Shown here in pieces: positions 50,191 to 60,701 of a DNA stretch of 64,000 nucleotides (position 1 is the first letter of the stretch; each line of letters opens with the position of its first letter). Below the pieces are notes generated by a model. The model was not told where the DNA came from. It saw only the letters and a list, made by a program, of their open reading frames with translations, and made no database searches. The position numbers and the translations under genes were made by a program. The DNA comes from Halomonas sp. SSL-5 (GTDB taxonomy: Bacteria; Pseudomonadota; Gammaproteobacteria; Pseudomonadales; Halomonadaceae), in the NCBI RefSeq assembly GCF_030708455.1, contig NZ_JAUYWF010000009.1:62001-126000 (forward strand), written 5' to 3'.

Positions 50191-50625
50191 TCACTCGGCG
50201 ACGGCGGCCTCACCGTAGATGCGCCGATACTCCTCGGGCAGGCGCCGCGGGCGGCCGCTCGACAGCTCGATGCAGGCGAAGCGGGTACGGGCCCGCAGCA
50301 GGGTGCGACCGTCGGCGGGGCGGATCAGCTGAAAGCGGCGGGTCAGGGTCAGGCGGCTGTCATCGTCGATGATCCAGGTGGCCATGGCCAGACGGTCGCC
50401 GGCGAAGGCCGGGGCCAGGTAGTCCAGCTCGTGGCGATGTACCGCCATGCCGCGATCCAGCTCCCGGTAGCGCGCCAGGGTGAGCCCCAGGGCGTCGGAG
50501 TGGGCCCAGCTCACCCGCTCGATCCAGCGCAGGTACTCGGCGTTGTTGACATGGTCATACTCGTCGATGGCCGCGGGCTCGACGACGAGTTCGATGACGA
50601 AGGGCTCGGGCAGCTCCCACTCCAT
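50191..50625 (-). CDS. Acyl-CoA thioesterase, 4HBT hot-dog family
   Basis: A 144-residue YbgC/FadM-type hot-dog protein. DEYDHVNNAEYLRWIERV carries the 4HBT catalytic Asp region, and HRHELDYLAPAFAGD follows. Predicted to hydrolyse acyl-CoA or acyl-ACP; chain length unknown. Neighbouring genes give no clue. Confidence 0.8.
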   Translation of the reverse strand: MEWELPEPFVIELVVEPAAIDEYDHVNNAEYLRWIERVSWAHSDALGLTLARYRELDRGMAVHRHELDYLAPAFAGDRLAMATWIIDDDSRLTLTRRFQLIRPADGRTLLRARTRFACIELSSGRPRRLPEEYRRIYGEAAVAE

Positions 50626-50658
50626 TGAAGACTCCTCGGGTATCGGGGGGGGCGAGGC

Positions 50659-50976
50659 TCAGGGACGAGGCGCCCCACAGTTCCAGCAGGCCTCGAACAC
50701 GCCCTCCAGCGATTCGCCGCAGCCGGGGCAGCGCCAGGCCGGCGCCTCGCCCTCCCCGGCCAGGGCCTGGCGGATCAGCGTCTCGGCCCGCTCGCGGTTG
50801 TGGGGCATTACCCACACCTCGGGCTCGCACTCCCCCAGCGGCAGCTCGCCGGCGCCACCACCCAGGGTCATGTTGCGCAGCTGGGCCGGGATCCCCGCCG
50901 CCTCGAGCAGGTTGCGCACATGGCTGACCAGCAGCGCATTGCTGTGGGCGAAGACCCGCACCCCCTCGCCCGCCAT
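50659..50976 (-). CDS. DUF2007 protein with C-terminal zinc ribbon
   Basis: A 105-residue protein. Residues 1-65 (VRVFAHSNALLVSHVRNLLEAAGIPAQLRN, partly quoted) match DUF2007, a small PII-like ferredoxin fold of unknown role. The C-terminal part has CPGC and CWNC pairs, a four-Cys zinc ribbon. The start follows the rlmI stop by one base (TGATATG), so it is coupled to rlmI. Confidence 0.78.
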   Translation of the reverse strand: MAGEGVRVFAHSNALLVSHVRNLLEAAGIPAQLRNMTLGGGAGELPLGECEPEVWVMPHNRERAETLIRQALAGEGEAPAWRCPGCGESLEGVFEACWNCGAPRP

Positions 50977-50977
50977 A

Positions 50978-52171
50978 TCAGTCCCGGAAGACCCGCACGC
51001 CCAGCGCCTTGAGGTAGCTGGTCTCGGGAATCGCCGGATGCACCGGGTGATCCGGCCCCTGGTGGCCCTGGAAGAGGATCTGGCCCTGGCGGTCCTGATG
51101 ACGCACCGCACCCCGCACCACGTCCACCAGGCGCTCCGGCGCCAGGTGCATGGAGCAGGACGCGGAGAGCAGCAGGCCGTCGCGCCCGAGCAGGCGCATC
51201 GCCTCGCGGTTGAGCTTGCCGTAGGCACGCTCGCCATTGGGGATATCCTTGCGCTTCTTGATGAAGGCGGGCGGGTCGAGGATCACCACGTCGAACTGCT
51301 CTCCCTCCGCCTTGAGGGCCGCCAGGGCCTCGAAGGCATCGCCCTCGCCTACCGACACCCGCTCGTGGAGGCCGTTGAGCGCGGCATTCTCGGCGACGCG
51401 CTCGAGCGCCGGGGCGGAGGCATCCACGCAGAGCACCTCGCTGGCGCCGTGGGCCGCGGCCTGCACGCCCCAGCCGCCCACATAGCTGAATAGATCCAGT
51501 ACCCGCTTGCCGGCCACGAACTGGTTGAGCCAGGCGCGGTTGACCCGGTGGTCATAGAACCAGCCGGTCTTCTGGCCGTCGAGTACCGGGGCGGCGAAGC
51601 GCACGCCGTTCTCCTCCAGCAGCACGGGGTCACTCACCTCCCCCTTGACCACCTCAACGCCGCGCTCGAGGCCCTCCTGGCGGCGCCCCGAGGTATCGTT
51701 GCGCAGCACCACAGTGGTGGGCGAGAGCACCTTGTCCAGGGCATCGAGCAGCTCGGGCAGCACCGCCTGCATGCCGGCGGTATTGAGCTGCACCACCAGG
51801 GTGTCGCCGAAACGGTCGATCACCAGGCCCGGCAGCAGGTCGCCCTCGCCGTGGACCAGTCGGTAATAGGGGGCGGCGAACAGCCGCTGACGCAACGCCA
51901 GGGCCTGGTTGAGGCGGTGCACCAGCAGCGAGCGGTCGAGGCCCTGCTTGGGATCCCGGGAGACCAGCCGCGCACAAATCAGCGAGTTGGGATTGACGTA
52001 GGCCACGCCCATGGCCTTGCCATTGTCGGCCTCCACCACCACCTGCTGGCCGACTTCCAGGCCCTTGAGCGGGGTGGCACCGATGTCGATCTCGTTGGAG
52101 TAGAGCCACAGGTGGCCGGCCTTGAGGCGGCGATCGGCGTTCTTCTTCAGGCGTAGCGAGGACAGGGTCAT
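50978..52171 (-). CDS. rlmI: 23S rRNA m5C1962 methyltransferase RlmI
   Basis: A 397-residue SAM-dependent methyltransferase. An N-terminal PUA domain (residues 1-75; SLRLKKNADRRLKAGHLWLYSNEI, partly quoted) is followed by an EEHEE-type middle domain and the Rossmann fold: VLDLFSYVGGWGVQAAAHGA and DPPAFIKKRKD, with SCSMH near the end. ATG at 52171 matches the family start. It overlaps nothing. Lies between mutM and the DUF2007 gene. Confidence 0.95.
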   Translation of the reverse strand: MTLSSLRLKKNADRRLKAGHLWLYSNEIDIGATPLKGLEVGQQVVVEADNGKAMGVAYVNPNSLICARLVSRDPKQGLDRSLLVHRLNQALALRQRLFAAPYYRLVHGEGDLLPGLVIDRFGDTLVVQLNTAGMQAVLPELLDALDKVLSPTTVVLRNDTSGRRQEGLERGVEVVKGEVSDPVLLEENGVRFAAPVLDGQKTGWFYDHRVNRAWLNQFVAGKRVLDLFSYVGGWGVQAAAHGASEVLCVDASAPALERVAENAALNGLHERVSVGEGDAFEALAALKAEGEQFDVVILDPPAFIKKRKDIPNGERAYGKLNREAMRLLGRDGLLLSASCSMHLAPERLVDVVRGAVRHQDRQGQILFQGHQGPDHPVHPAIPETSYLKALGVRVFRD

Positions 52172-52187
52172 GGGTCTCTCCGGGGAA

Positions 52188-53018
52188 TCAGGTCTGGCAG
52201 TGCGGGCAGTAGACGCTGGCCCGTTGCCCGAGGGTAATAAGGCGCAGCTCGGCGCCGCAGCGGCGGCAGGGCTCGCCGTGGCGGCCGTAGACATTGAGCC
52301 GCTGCTTGAAGTAGCCGGGCTCGCCGGTGCCACCGACGAAGTCACGCAGGGTGGTGCCGCCCTGGGTAATGGCGGCGGCCAGCACCTCCTTCGCGGCGGC
52401 GGCCAGGCGAGCATAGCGCTCGGCCGAAATGCGTCCCGCGGCGCGCCGCGGATCGATGCCGGCCATGAACAGCGCCTCGGAGGCGTAGATATTGCCCACC
52501 CCCACTACCACGGCGTTGTCCATCAGGAAGGGCTTGACCGCCACGCGCCGCCCCCGGGAGAGCCGGTAGAGCCGCTCGCCGTCGAAGGCCGCCGAGAGCG
52601 GCTCGGGGCCCAGCCGGGCCAGGCGCGGGTCGCGCTCGATGCTGCCGTCGAGCCAGTCGACGAAGCCGAAGCGGCGCGGATCGTGGTAGCGCAGGATCGC
52701 GCCGCCATCGAGCACCAGGTCGAGGTGGTCGTGCTTCTTCGGCAGCTCGCCGAGGCGCGCGATGCGCAGGCTGCCGGACATGCCCAGATGCCACAGCAGG
52801 GTGCCCTCGGCGGCGTCTCCCCCGGAGAGGGGCAGCAGCAGGTACTTGGCACGCCGGGCCAGGGTACCGATGCGGGCGCCCACCAGCCGTTCGGCCAGGT
52901 CGCCAGGCACCGGCACGCGCAGGCGCGGCTGGCGCACGATCGCCTCAGTGATCTCGCGCCCCTCGATATGGGGGGCGATGCCGCGGCGGGTGGTCTCGAC
53001 TTCGGGGAGTTCGGGCAT
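52188..53018 (-). CDS. mutM: Formamidopyrimidine-DNA glycosylase
   Basis: A 276-residue base-excision enzyme that removes 8-oxoguanine. The catalytic N-terminus [13 protein letters not shown] is exact (P2 nucleophile after Met removal, E3), and the C-terminal zinc finger has CRRCGAEL and YCPHCQ. Length equals the E. coli protein range (269). It lies upstream of rlmI on the same strand. Confidence 0.98.
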   Translation of the reverse strand: MPELPEVETTRRGIAPHIEGREITEAIVRQPRLRVPVPGDLAERLVGARIGTLARRAKYLLLPLSGGDAAEGTLLWHLGMSGSLRIARLGELPKKHDHLDLVLDGGAILRYHDPRRFGFVDWLDGSIERDPRLARLGPEPLSAAFDGERLYRLSRGRRVAVKPFLMDNAVVVGVGNIYASEALFMAGIDPRRAAGRISAERYARLAAAAKEVLAAAITQGGTTLRDFVGGTGEPGYFKQRLNVYGRHGEPCRRCGAELRLITLGQRASVYCPHCQT

Positions 53019-53051
53019 CGACGGCGGTCTCTGCGGCGGCCTCAGAAACGC

Positions 53052-53083
53052 CTGAACCCGGCTGAGGGGTCAGCCGGGTTCAG
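53052..53083 (-). terminator. Terminator after rpmG
   Basis: Perfect 14-bp stem CTGAACCCGGCTGA / TCAGCCGGGTTCAG with loop GGGG on the plus strand, followed on the minus strand by GCGTTTCTG. It separates rpmB-rpmG from mutM. Confidence 0.75.
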
Positions 53084-53121
53084 ATCAACAGGCTTGAACA
53101 CCTGCAGAAGCGGATCAAGGC

Positions 53122-53277
53122 TTACTTGATCTTGGCTTCCTTGTACATCACGTGCTTACGGACGACCGGATCAAACTTCTTCATCTCCAGCTTGTCCGGA
53201 GTGTTCCGCTTGTTCTTGTCGGTGGTGTAGAAATGGCCGGTACCGGCACTGGACACCATTCTGATCTTGTCACGCAT
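53122..53277 (-). CDS. rpmG: 50S ribosomal protein L33
   Basis: A 51-residue L33 without the paired cysteines, i.e. the zinc-free form. Start [20 protein letters not shown] and end [11 protein letters not shown] match the family. Ribosome site and TAA stop are clear. Forms the usual rpmB-rpmG pair. Confidence 0.97.
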   Translation of the reverse strand: MRDKIRMVSSAGTGHFYTTDKNKRNTPDKLEMKKFDPVVRKHVMYKEAKIK

Positions 53278-53320
53278 GACTGCTTACTCCCCTTGAATGA
53301 ATCGCTGGAAAGCGAATCGC

Positions 53321-53557
53321 TTAGACGGCTTCGCCGCGCTTGCGGATATCGCCGAGCACCGCCTCGATACCCTTCTTGTCGATGATGCGCATGCCCTTGG
53401 AAGAGACGCGCAGCTTGACGAAGCGGTTCTCGGACTCCACCCAGAAACGGTGGGAGTGCAGGTTCGGCAGGAACCGGCGGCGAGTCTTGCGCTGGGAGTG
53501 TGAAACGTTGTTACCAGTCACCGGGCGCTTGCCGGTAACCTGACATACTTTGGACAT
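53321..53557 (-). CDS. rpmB: 50S ribosomal protein L28
   Basis: A 78-residue L28 with [32 protein letters not shown] and the C-terminal [13 protein letters not shown] (typical). ATG at 53557; an extension of four codons upstream is not family-like. A strong promoter is about 110 bases upstream. Confidence 0.97.
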   Translation of the reverse strand: MSKVCQVTGKRPVTGNNVSHSQRKTRRRFLPNLHSHRFWVESENRFVKLRVSSKGMRIIDKKGIEAVLGDIRKRGEAV

Positions 53558-53667
53558 GGGAGCCTCCAACCACTGGCCAGGTGTTCAATCACCTGTTGTG
53601 TTCAAAACCTGTCGGGCAAACCGGGAGATCCCGTGACATTTGACCCAAGGGAATTCAAAGGCTGCAC

Positions 53668-53696
53668 TTTATACCAGAGACCGCCTCGCCGGACAA
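53668..53696 (-). promoter_or_regulatory. Sigma-70 promoter of rpmB-rpmG
   Basis: Minus-strand TTGTCC (53691-53696), 17 bp, TATAAA (53668-53673), about 110 bases before the rpmB start. Strong by eye. Confidence 0.65.
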
Positions 53697-53818
53697 GCCC
53701 GGAGCGCAAGGGCATGACATGCCCCGCGACGGCGAGTGCGACGCGAAAGGCGACTGACGGAGGGCAGGCGCTTGGCAGGCGGCCCCGATTCTCCGGGGCC
53801 AGGCGCAGCCGAGGCGGC

Positions 53819-53847
53819 ATTATAGAGGAAGTCGCGCCCCGCGTCAT
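53819..53847 (-). promoter_or_regulatory. Second candidate promoter upstream of rpmB
   Basis: Minus-strand ATGACG (53842-53847), 17 bp, TATAAT (53819-53824). It would transcribe a segment of about 120 bp (53697-53818) with two hairpins (GGCCCCG / CGGGGCC and GGGCATG / CATGCCC) before reaching the first promoter. No ORF with a ribosome site was seen, so a small RNA or long rpmB leader is possible. Confidence 0.45.
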
Positions 53848-53887
53848 GCTTCGGATCGTTTCGGCGGTCTAGCTGGGGCGCTCAAGG

Positions 53888-54008
53888 CTGTTCCGGCGAC
53901 AGGCCCCGGAGCGCCGGACCGTCGATGGGGCGCTGTAAATACGTCCCTGTACGCTACCTCAGCCTTCCCTGGTCCTCGGACCCCCTCTACGACCTGTCCC
54001 CGGCGCCT
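53888..54008 (-). repeat. AGGGAN-hairpin repeat, copy G
   Basis: Outer arms (53898-53905 and 53991-53998) pair with one G-U. Hairpin 2 on the minus strand is TAC / AGGGAC / GTA (53940-53951); hairpin 1 has the AGGGAA loop (53965-53970) but only a short stem. It lies 4 bp from the radC stop and runs with it. Confidence 0.85.
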
Positions 54009-54012
54009 TTCG

Positions 54013-54687
54013 CTACAGCCACCCGCGTTCGGCGAAGGAGACGACCTCGCCATCCCCCACCACGAAGTGATCGAGCACGCGGATCTCGAACAGCCCCAGG
54101 GCCTCGCGCAGGCGCTCGGTGATGCGCCGGTCGGCGTCACTGGGCTCGGCCACCCCCGAAGGGTGGTTGTGGGCGAGGATCAGCGCCCCGGCGCCGAGTT
54201 CCAGGGCGCGCCGCGCCACCTCCCGAGGGTACACCGAGGCGCTGTCCAGGGTGCCGCGGAACAGCGACTCGTAGCGGATCACCCGGTGCTGGGTATCCAG
54301 GAAGAGGGCGGCGAACTCCTCGTGGCCGAGGTGGCGCAGCTGGCTGGCCAGGTAGGCACGCACCAGGGTCGGCGAGGTGAGCGCCTCGCCTCGGGCCAGC
54401 TGGCTGGCCAGGTGACGCCGCGACAGCTCGAGGGTCGCCTGGAGCTGCACGAACTTGGCATCGCCCATGCCCCGCGCCGCACAGAAGCGTTCGCGACTGG
54501 CCTCCAGTAACTGACGCAAGCCACCGAACTCCAGCAGCAGATCACGCGCCAGGTCCACCGCCGAACGGCCCTGCACGCCCACCCGCAGGAAGATCGCCAG
54601 CAGCTCCGCATCCGAGAGCACCTCCGCCCCCAGCGCCAGCAGCTTCTCCCGGGGGCGCTCCCCCTCGGGCCAGTCCCGGATCGACAT
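54013..54687 (-). CDS. radC: RadC family protein (JAMM metalloprotease fold)
   Basis: A 224-residue RadC. An N-terminal HhH-like helical domain ([28 protein letters not shown], partly quoted) is followed by the JAMM domain: [18 protein letters not shown] carries the zinc residues. Despite the name its role in DNA repair is doubtful in the literature. Divergent from coaBC, as in pseudomonads. Confidence 0.96.
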   Translation of the reverse strand: MSIRDWPEGERPREKLLALGAEVLSDAELLAIFLRVGVQGRSAVDLARDLLLEFGGLRQLLEASRERFCAARGMGDAKFVQLQATLELSRRHLASQLARGEALTSPTLVRAYLASQLRHLGHEEFAALFLDTQHRVIRYESLFRGTLDSASVYPREVARRALELGAGALILAHNHPSGVAEPSDADRRITERLREALGLFEIRVLDHFVVGDGEVVSFAERGWL

Positions 54688-54808
54688 ACTCCCTCCCCTC
54701 CCGTCAGCCTGACCTCAGTGTAGCCACTCGCAGGCAAGCCACCGGCTACGCAAGGTCAGGCGCCGGTGGTAAGGTAGGCGGCTGACCACAGCGCCCCGGG
54801 ATACACCC

Positions 54809-56125
54809 ATGTCATCGCCATCCGGACCCACCACAGGCCGACGCGTGCTGCTCGGCATCAGCGCCGGCATCGCCGCCTACAAGAGCGCCCTGCTCGCCCG
54901 CCTGCTCAAGCAGGCGGGCTGCGAGGTGCGCGTCGTCATGACCCAGGGCGCCCAGGCCTTCATTACCCCGCTGACCCTGCAGGCGCTCACCGGCGAGCCG
55001 GTGCGCACCTCGCTGCTCGACCCCGAGGCCGAGGCCGGGATGGGACATATCGAGCTGGCGAAGTGGGCCGACACCATCCTCATCGCCCCGGCCACCGCCG
55101 ACCTGATGGCGCGCCTGGCCACCGGCATGGCCGACGACCTGCTCACCACCCTGTGCCTGGCCAGCGACGCCGAGAAGGTCATGGCGCCGGCGATGAATCA
55201 GGCCATGTGGCGCCACCCGGCGACACAGCGCAATGCCGCGCGCCTCGCCGCGGACGGCTGGCGCCTGCTGGGGCCCGACAGCGGCGACCAGGCCTGCGGC
55301 GATACCGGGCCCGGGCGCATGCTGGAGCCCGAGGCGATACTGGCCGCGCTGCTCTCGTCGGCACCCGACGCCGCGCCCGTCAAGACGTCCGACACCGCTT
55401 CGACCAAGGCGCCCGACGCCGCGCCGGCGACGAGCGCCTCCCTCGAGGCCGCCGGGCTGACCGCCACCATCACCGCCGGCCCCACCCGGGAGCCGCTGGA
55501 CCCGGTGCGCTACCTCTCCAACCACAGCTCCGGCAAGATGGGCTACGCCCTGGCCGAGGCCGCCGCGGCGCTGGGCGCCCGGGTCAAGCTGATCAGCGGC
55601 CCGGTCGCCCTGCCCTGCCCGGCAGGCGTGGAACGGATCGAGGTGGAGACGGCGCTCGAGATGCATGAGGCCGCCATGCGGCTCGCCCCGCAGAGCGACC
55701 TCTTCATCGGCTGCGCCGCGGTGGCCGACTACCGCGCCGAGACGGCCGCGGAGCACAAGATCAAGAAGGTCGACGGCGAGGACGGCATGACGCTGCGCCT
55801 GGTCAAGAACCCCGACATCATCGCCTCGGTGGCCGCACTGCCGGCGCCGCAGCGACCGCTGGTGGTCGGCTTCGCCGCCGAGACCCGCGACGTCGCGGCC
55901 TATGCCCGGGACAAGCTCGCCCGCAAGGGGCTCGACATGATCGTCGCCAACGACGTCTCTCGCGAGGGCCTCGGCTTCGGCAGCGACCATAACGCCGCCC
56001 TGCTGCTGTGGCGTGGCACCGCGGGCGAGGAGCAGGAGAATCTCGCCCCGCAGCCCAAGCGCGAGATGGCCCGGGCGGTGATGCGGCGCGCCCTGGCCTG
56101 CCTGGCCGAGCGCACCGCCCGCTGA
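54809..56125 (+). CDS. coaBC: Bifunctional phosphopantothenoylcysteine decarboxylase / phosphopantothenate-cysteine ligase
   Basis: A 438-residue fused CoaBC of coenzyme A synthesis. The FMN-binding CoaC half (VLLGISAGIAAYKSA near residue 13; GHIELAKWADTILIAPATA; MAPAMNQAMW) is joined to the CoaB ligase (AGPTREPLDPVRYLSNHSSGKMG; KKVDGEDG region). Between them a linker of about 30 residues rich in Ala/Thr/Asp/Pro (about 182-215) contains a PDAAP repeat; such a linker is longer than in E. coli. Confidence 0.97.
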   Translation: MSSPSGPTTGRRVLLGISAGIAAYKSALLARLLKQAGCEVRVVMTQGAQAFITPLTLQALTGEPVRTSLLDPEAEAGMGHIELAKWADTILIAPATADLMARLATGMADDLLTTLCLASDAEKVMAPAMNQAMWRHPATQRNAARLAADGWRLLGPDSGDQACGDTGPGRMLEPEAILAALLSSAPDAAPVKTSDTASTKAPDAAPATSASLEAAGLTATITAGPTREPLDPVRYLSNHSSGKMGYALAEAAAALGARVKLISGPVALPCPAGVERIEVETALEMHEAAMRLAPQSDLFIGCAAVADYRAETAAEHKIKKVDGEDGMTLRLVKNPDIIASVAALPAPQRPLVVGFAAETRDVAAYARDKLARKGLDMIVANDVSREGLGFGSDHNAALLLWRGTAGEEQENLAPQPKREMARAVMRRALACLAERTAR

Positions 56126-56167
56126 GTTCAGCGGCAGCACACCCCGACGAACAATCAGGAACCACCG

Positions 56168-56665
56168 ATGCCCCGACCCGATGCCAAGCCACGCCTGGCC
56201 GTGAAGCTCCTAGACGAGCGCCTGCGCGACCACCTGCCGCATTATGCCACCCAGGGCTCCGCCGGCATGGACCTGCGCGCCCTGCTCGACGCGCCCCTGA
56301 CCCTGGCCCCGGGCCAGTGCGAACTGGTGCGCACGGGCCTGGCCATCCATATCGCCGACCCGGGCCTCGCCGGCCTGGTCCTGCCCCGCTCGGGGCTGGG
56401 CCACAAGCATGGCATCGTGCTCGGCAACCTGGTGGGGCTGATCGACTCGGACTACCAGGGCGAGCTGATGATCTCGGTCTGGAACCGCGGCCAGGCCGAC
56501 TTCACCCTCGAGCCCTTCGAGCGCCTGGCCCAATACGTGCTGGTGCCGGTGGTGCAGGCCGAACTCGAGGTGGTCGACGACTTCGACACCACTCCGCGTG
56601 GCAGCGACCAGCGTGGCAGCGGCCAGCGTGGCACCGGCGGCTTCGGCAGCTCCGGCCGCCACTGA
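56168..56665 (+). CDS. dut: dUTP diphosphatase
   Basis: A 165-residue trimeric dUTPase. All five motifs are visible: GSAGMDLRA (1), [11 protein letters not shown] (2), [15 protein letters not shown] (3), RLAQYV (4) and [11 protein letters not shown] (5). Motif 5 is preceded by two extra RGS-x-Q repeats (residues about 144-154), so the tail is longer than usual. Prevents uracil misincorporation and gives dUMP for thymidylate. Confidence 0.97.
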   Translation: MPRPDAKPRLAVKLLDERLRDHLPHYATQGSAGMDLRALLDAPLTLAPGQCELVRTGLAIHIADPGLAGLVLPRSGLGHKHGIVLGNLVGLIDSDYQGELMISVWNRGQADFTLEPFERLAQYVLVPVVQAELEVVDDFDTTPRGSDQRGSGQRGTGGFGSSGRH

Positions 56666-56703
56666 CATCCCGCCCCGACGCGACTCACAGGACAAGGACA
56701 CCC

Positions 56704-58098
56704 ATGACAGCCGACACCCAGACCGTTCCCGCCTCCATCTTCCGCGCCTACGATATCCGCGGCATCGTCGACGACACCCTCACCGAGCCCGCCGTCGAGG
56801 CGATCGGCCGTGCCATCGGCAGCGAGGCCGCCGTCCGCGGCGAGTCCACCGTGGTGGTGGCCCGCGACGGCCGGCTCTCCGGCGAACGACTCAAGGGCGC
56901 CCTGGTGCGGGGCCTGACCGCCGCCGGCCGCGACGTCATCGACGTCGGCATGGTGCCCACTCCGGTGCTCTACTTCGCCACCCATGCCCTGGACGGCACC
57001 GCCTCGGGGGTGATGGTCACCGGCAGCCACAACCCGCCGGACTACAACGGCTTCAAGATCGTGCTAGGAGGCGAGACCCTCTCCGGCGAGGCGATCACCG
57101 CCCTGCACACCCGCATCGCCACGGGAGATCTGACCGAGGGCCAGGGCAGCGTGCGCGAGGTCGACGTGCGCGATGCCTACCTGGCGCGCATCCTGGCCGA
57201 CGTGCGACTGGCCCGCCCGCTGAAGGCGGTGGTGGACTGCGGCAACGGCGTGGCCGGCGAACTGGGCCCGAAGCTTATCGAGAAGCTCGGCGTCGAGACG
57301 CTGCCGCTGTTTGCCGAGATCGACGGCACCTTCCCCAACCACCACCCGGACCCGGGCAAGCCCGAGAACCTGGTGGACCTGATCCGCGTGGTGCAGGAGA
57401 GTGGCGCCGATATCGGCCTGGCCTTCGATGGCGACGGCGACCGCCTGGGCGTGATCACCCCCGCCGGCCGAATGATCTACCCGGACCACCTGATGATGGC
57501 CTTCGCCGAGGACATGCTCGAGCGCAACCCGGGGGCCAGGGTAATCTTCGACGTCAAGTGCACCGGCAACCTGGCGCGGGTGATCGATGAGGCCGGCGGC
57601 GAGCCCGAGATGTGGCGCACCGGCCACTCCCTGATCAAGGCGCGCATGAAGGAGACCGGCGCGCAGCTTGCCGGCGAGATGAGCGGGCATATCTTCTTCA
57701 AGGAGCGCTGGTACGGCTTCGACGATGGCCTCTACGGCGCCGCCCGCCTGCTGGAGATCCTCTCCCGCCAGGAGGAGGACGCCGACGCCTTCTTCGACCG
57801 CTACCCCCAGGACAAGGGCACCCCGGAGATCAACATCACCGTCACCGACGAGACCAAGTTCGACCTGGTGGCGCACCTGGCCCGGGAGGGCGACTTCGGC
57901 GAGGAGGGGGTGAAGACCACCCTGGACGGCATCCGCGTCGACTACCCCGACGGCTGGGGCCTGTGCCGCGCCTCCAACACCACGCCGGTGCTGGTGCTGC
58001 GCTTCGAGGGCAAGGACGAGGCGGCACTCGAGCGCATCAAGGCGCGCTTCGCCGACGCCCTGGGGAAGGTCGCGCCCGAGCTGGACGTGGCGCTCTGA
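56704..58098 (+). CDS. algC: Phosphomannomutase / phosphoglucomutase
   Basis: A 464-residue alpha-D-phosphohexomutase. The phosphoserine is S108 in TGSHNPPDYNG (same number as in Pseudomonas aeruginosa AlgC), the metal loop is DGDGDRLG, and GEMSGH and RASNTTPVLVLRFE complete the four-domain pattern. AlgC makes sugar phosphates for lipopolysaccharide and alginate. ATG at 56704 has AAGGA 7 bases upstream. Operon coaBC-dut-algC-argB is pseudomonad-like. Confidence 0.95.
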   Translation: MTADTQTVPASIFRAYDIRGIVDDTLTEPAVEAIGRAIGSEAAVRGESTVVVARDGRLSGERLKGALVRGLTAAGRDVIDVGMVPTPVLYFATHALDGTASGVMVTGSHNPPDYNGFKIVLGGETLSGEAITALHTRIATGDLTEGQGSVREVDVRDAYLARILADVRLARPLKAVVDCGNGVAGELGPKLIEKLGVETLPLFAEIDGTFPNHHPDPGKPENLVDLIRVVQESGADIGLAFDGDGDRLGVITPAGRMIYPDHLMMAFAEDMLERNPGARVIFDVKCTGNLARVIDEAGGEPEMWRTGHSLIKARMKETGAQLAGEMSGHIFFKERWYGFDDGLYGAARLLEILSRQEEDADAFFDRYPQDKGTPEINITVTDETKFDLVAHLAREGDFGEEGVKTTLDGIRVDYPDGWGLCRASNTTPVLVLRFEGKDEAALERIKARFADALGKVAPELDVAL

Positions 58099-59085
<987 letters not shown>

Positions 59086-59092
59086 CCACACC

Positions 59093-59704
59093 ATGACGCA
59101 GGCACCCCCCACCCCCAGCCGCCGCGAGCAGATCCTGCAGGCGCTGGCCATGATGCTGGAAGAGGACAGCGGCAAGCGCATCACCGTGTCCGCCCTGGCG
59201 AAGCAGGTCGGCGTCACCGAGGCCGCCCTCTATCGCCACTTCCCCAGCAAGGCACGCATGTTCGAGAGCCTCATCGAATTCATCGAGGAGACCCTGTTCG
59301 CCCGGATCGGGCGCATCCTGGAAGAGGAGCACGAGGCGCTGCCGCGCTGCGCGGCGCTGCTGACCCTGCTGCTGGGCTTCGCCGAGAAGAACCCCGGCCT
59401 CTCGCGGCTGCTCGATGGCGGCGTGCTCACCGGCGAGACGGCGCGCCTGCGGATGCGCATCCACCAGCTCTTCGAGCGGCTCGAGACCCAGCTCAGGCAG
59501 GTCCTGCGCGAGGCCGAGCTGCGCGAGGGGCGTCGTTCCAGCCTGCCCGCCTCCGCCGCCGCCAACCTGCTGCTGGCCACCGCCGAGGGACGCATCAGCC
59601 AGTACGTGAGAAGCGACTTCCGCCGCCGCCCCACCGAGCACTGGGAGGAGCAGTGGGCGTTGCTCTCCGCCCAGCTGCTCAGGGAGAGTCCGCAGACGGC
59701 GTAG
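59093..59704 (+). CDS. slmA: Nucleoid occlusion factor SlmA
   Basis: A 203-residue TetR-family protein that blocks FtsZ rings over the nucleoid when bound to SBS sites. The N-terminal HTH (TVSALAKQVGVTEAALYRHFPSKARMFESLIEF, partly quoted) and the helical dimer domain with the FARIGRILEE and EKNPGLSRLL segments match SlmA. The gene is next to argB with 7 bases between. A plasmid-type TetR is unlikely given dut linkage. Confidence 0.94.
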   Translation: MTQAPPTPSRREQILQALAMMLEEDSGKRITVSALAKQVGVTEAALYRHFPSKARMFESLIEFIEETLFARIGRILEEEHEALPRCAALLTLLLGFAEKNPGLSRLLDGGVLTGETARLRMRIHQLFERLETQLRQVLREAELREGRRSSLPASAAANLLLATAEGRISQYVRSDFRRRPTEHWEEQWALLSAQLLRESPQTA

Positions 59705-59784
59705 CCGGACCGCAGAAACGTCAGTGCCCCCGCCGGACTTTCGTCCGATGAGGGCTCTGGTGTTTCACAATGCCTTCGGCGCTC

Positions 59785-60651
59785 TTACGCGACCAGGGCG
59801 TCGCCGATCTGCAGCTTGATCTTCTTCATGGCGTTCTTCTCGAGCTGGCGGATGCGCTCGGCGGAGACGCCGTAGACATCGGCCAGGTCGTGCAGGGTCG
59901 CCTTGGGCTCGCTGAGCCAGCGGCGCTGCAGGATGTCGCGCGAACGATCATCCAGGGCCTCCATCGCCAGCTGCAGCCGGCGGGTGGCGTCGCCTTCCCA
60001 GTCGCTCGCCTCGAGTTGGGTGGCCGGATCGGCGGAGGCGTCGTCCAGATAGTGCACCGGCGCCTGCCAGCTGCTCTCGTCGTCCTCGCCGGGAGCCGCA
60101 TCGAAACCGGCGTCATGGGAGGAGAGCCTGCCTTCCATCTCGCGCACCACCTCGGGCTTGACGTCGAGGTCCTTGGCGATCGCCTCGACCTCGTCGCTGT
60201 TGAGCCAAGCCAGGCGCTTCTTGGCGCTACGCAGGTTGAAGAACAGCTTGCGCTGGGCCTTGGTGGTGGCGATCTTCACGATGCGCCAGTTACGCAGCAC
60301 GAACTCGTGGATCTCGGCCTTGATCCAGTGCACGGCGAAGGAGACCAGTCGCACGCCCTGATTGGGATCGAAGCGCTTGACCGCCTTCATCAGGCCGACG
60401 TTGCCCTCCTGGATCAGGTCGGCCTGGGGCAGGCCATAGCCGGAGTAGCTGCGGGCGATATGCACGACGAAGCGCAGGTGCGACAGCACCAGGCGGCGCG
60501 CCGCCTCCAGGTCACCCTCGTCATGCAGCCGGAAGGCCAGCTCGCGCTCCTCGTCGGAGGTGAGCATGGGAATGCCATTTACCGCCCGGATATACCCGTT
60601 GAGGTCGTGCCCCGGGGAGAGTTGGCCCACCGGAAGAAGACTGTTGCTCAT
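59785..60651 (-). CDS. rpoH: RNA polymerase heat-shock sigma factor RpoH (sigma-32)
   Basis: A 288-residue sigma-32. Regions 2 ([43 protein letters not shown], partly quoted) and 4 ([27 protein letters not shown]) are clear, and the RpoH box QRKLFFNLR lies between 2 and 3. Length matches E. coli (284). It is downstream of ftsX as usual. A sigma-E/AlgU-like promoter is seen 44 bases upstream. Confidence 0.98.
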   Translation of the reverse strand: MSNSLLPVGQLSPGHDLNGYIRAVNGIPMLTSDEERELAFRLHDEGDLEAARRLVLSHLRFVVHIARSYSGYGLPQADLIQEGNVGLMKAVKRFDPNQGVRLVSFAVHWIKAEIHEFVLRNWRIVKIATTKAQRKLFFNLRSAKKRLAWLNSDEVEAIAKDLDVKPEVVREMEGRLSSHDAGFDAAPGEDDESSWQAPVHYLDDASADPATQLEASDWEGDATRRLQLAMEALDDRSRDILQRRWLSEPKATLHDLADVYGVSAERIRQLEKNAMKKIKLQIGDALVA

Positions 60652-60701
60652 GTGCAGGATGTCTCCTCAATCAGCCCATGTGTGTCGTGGCGTGCGGCTC
60701 C

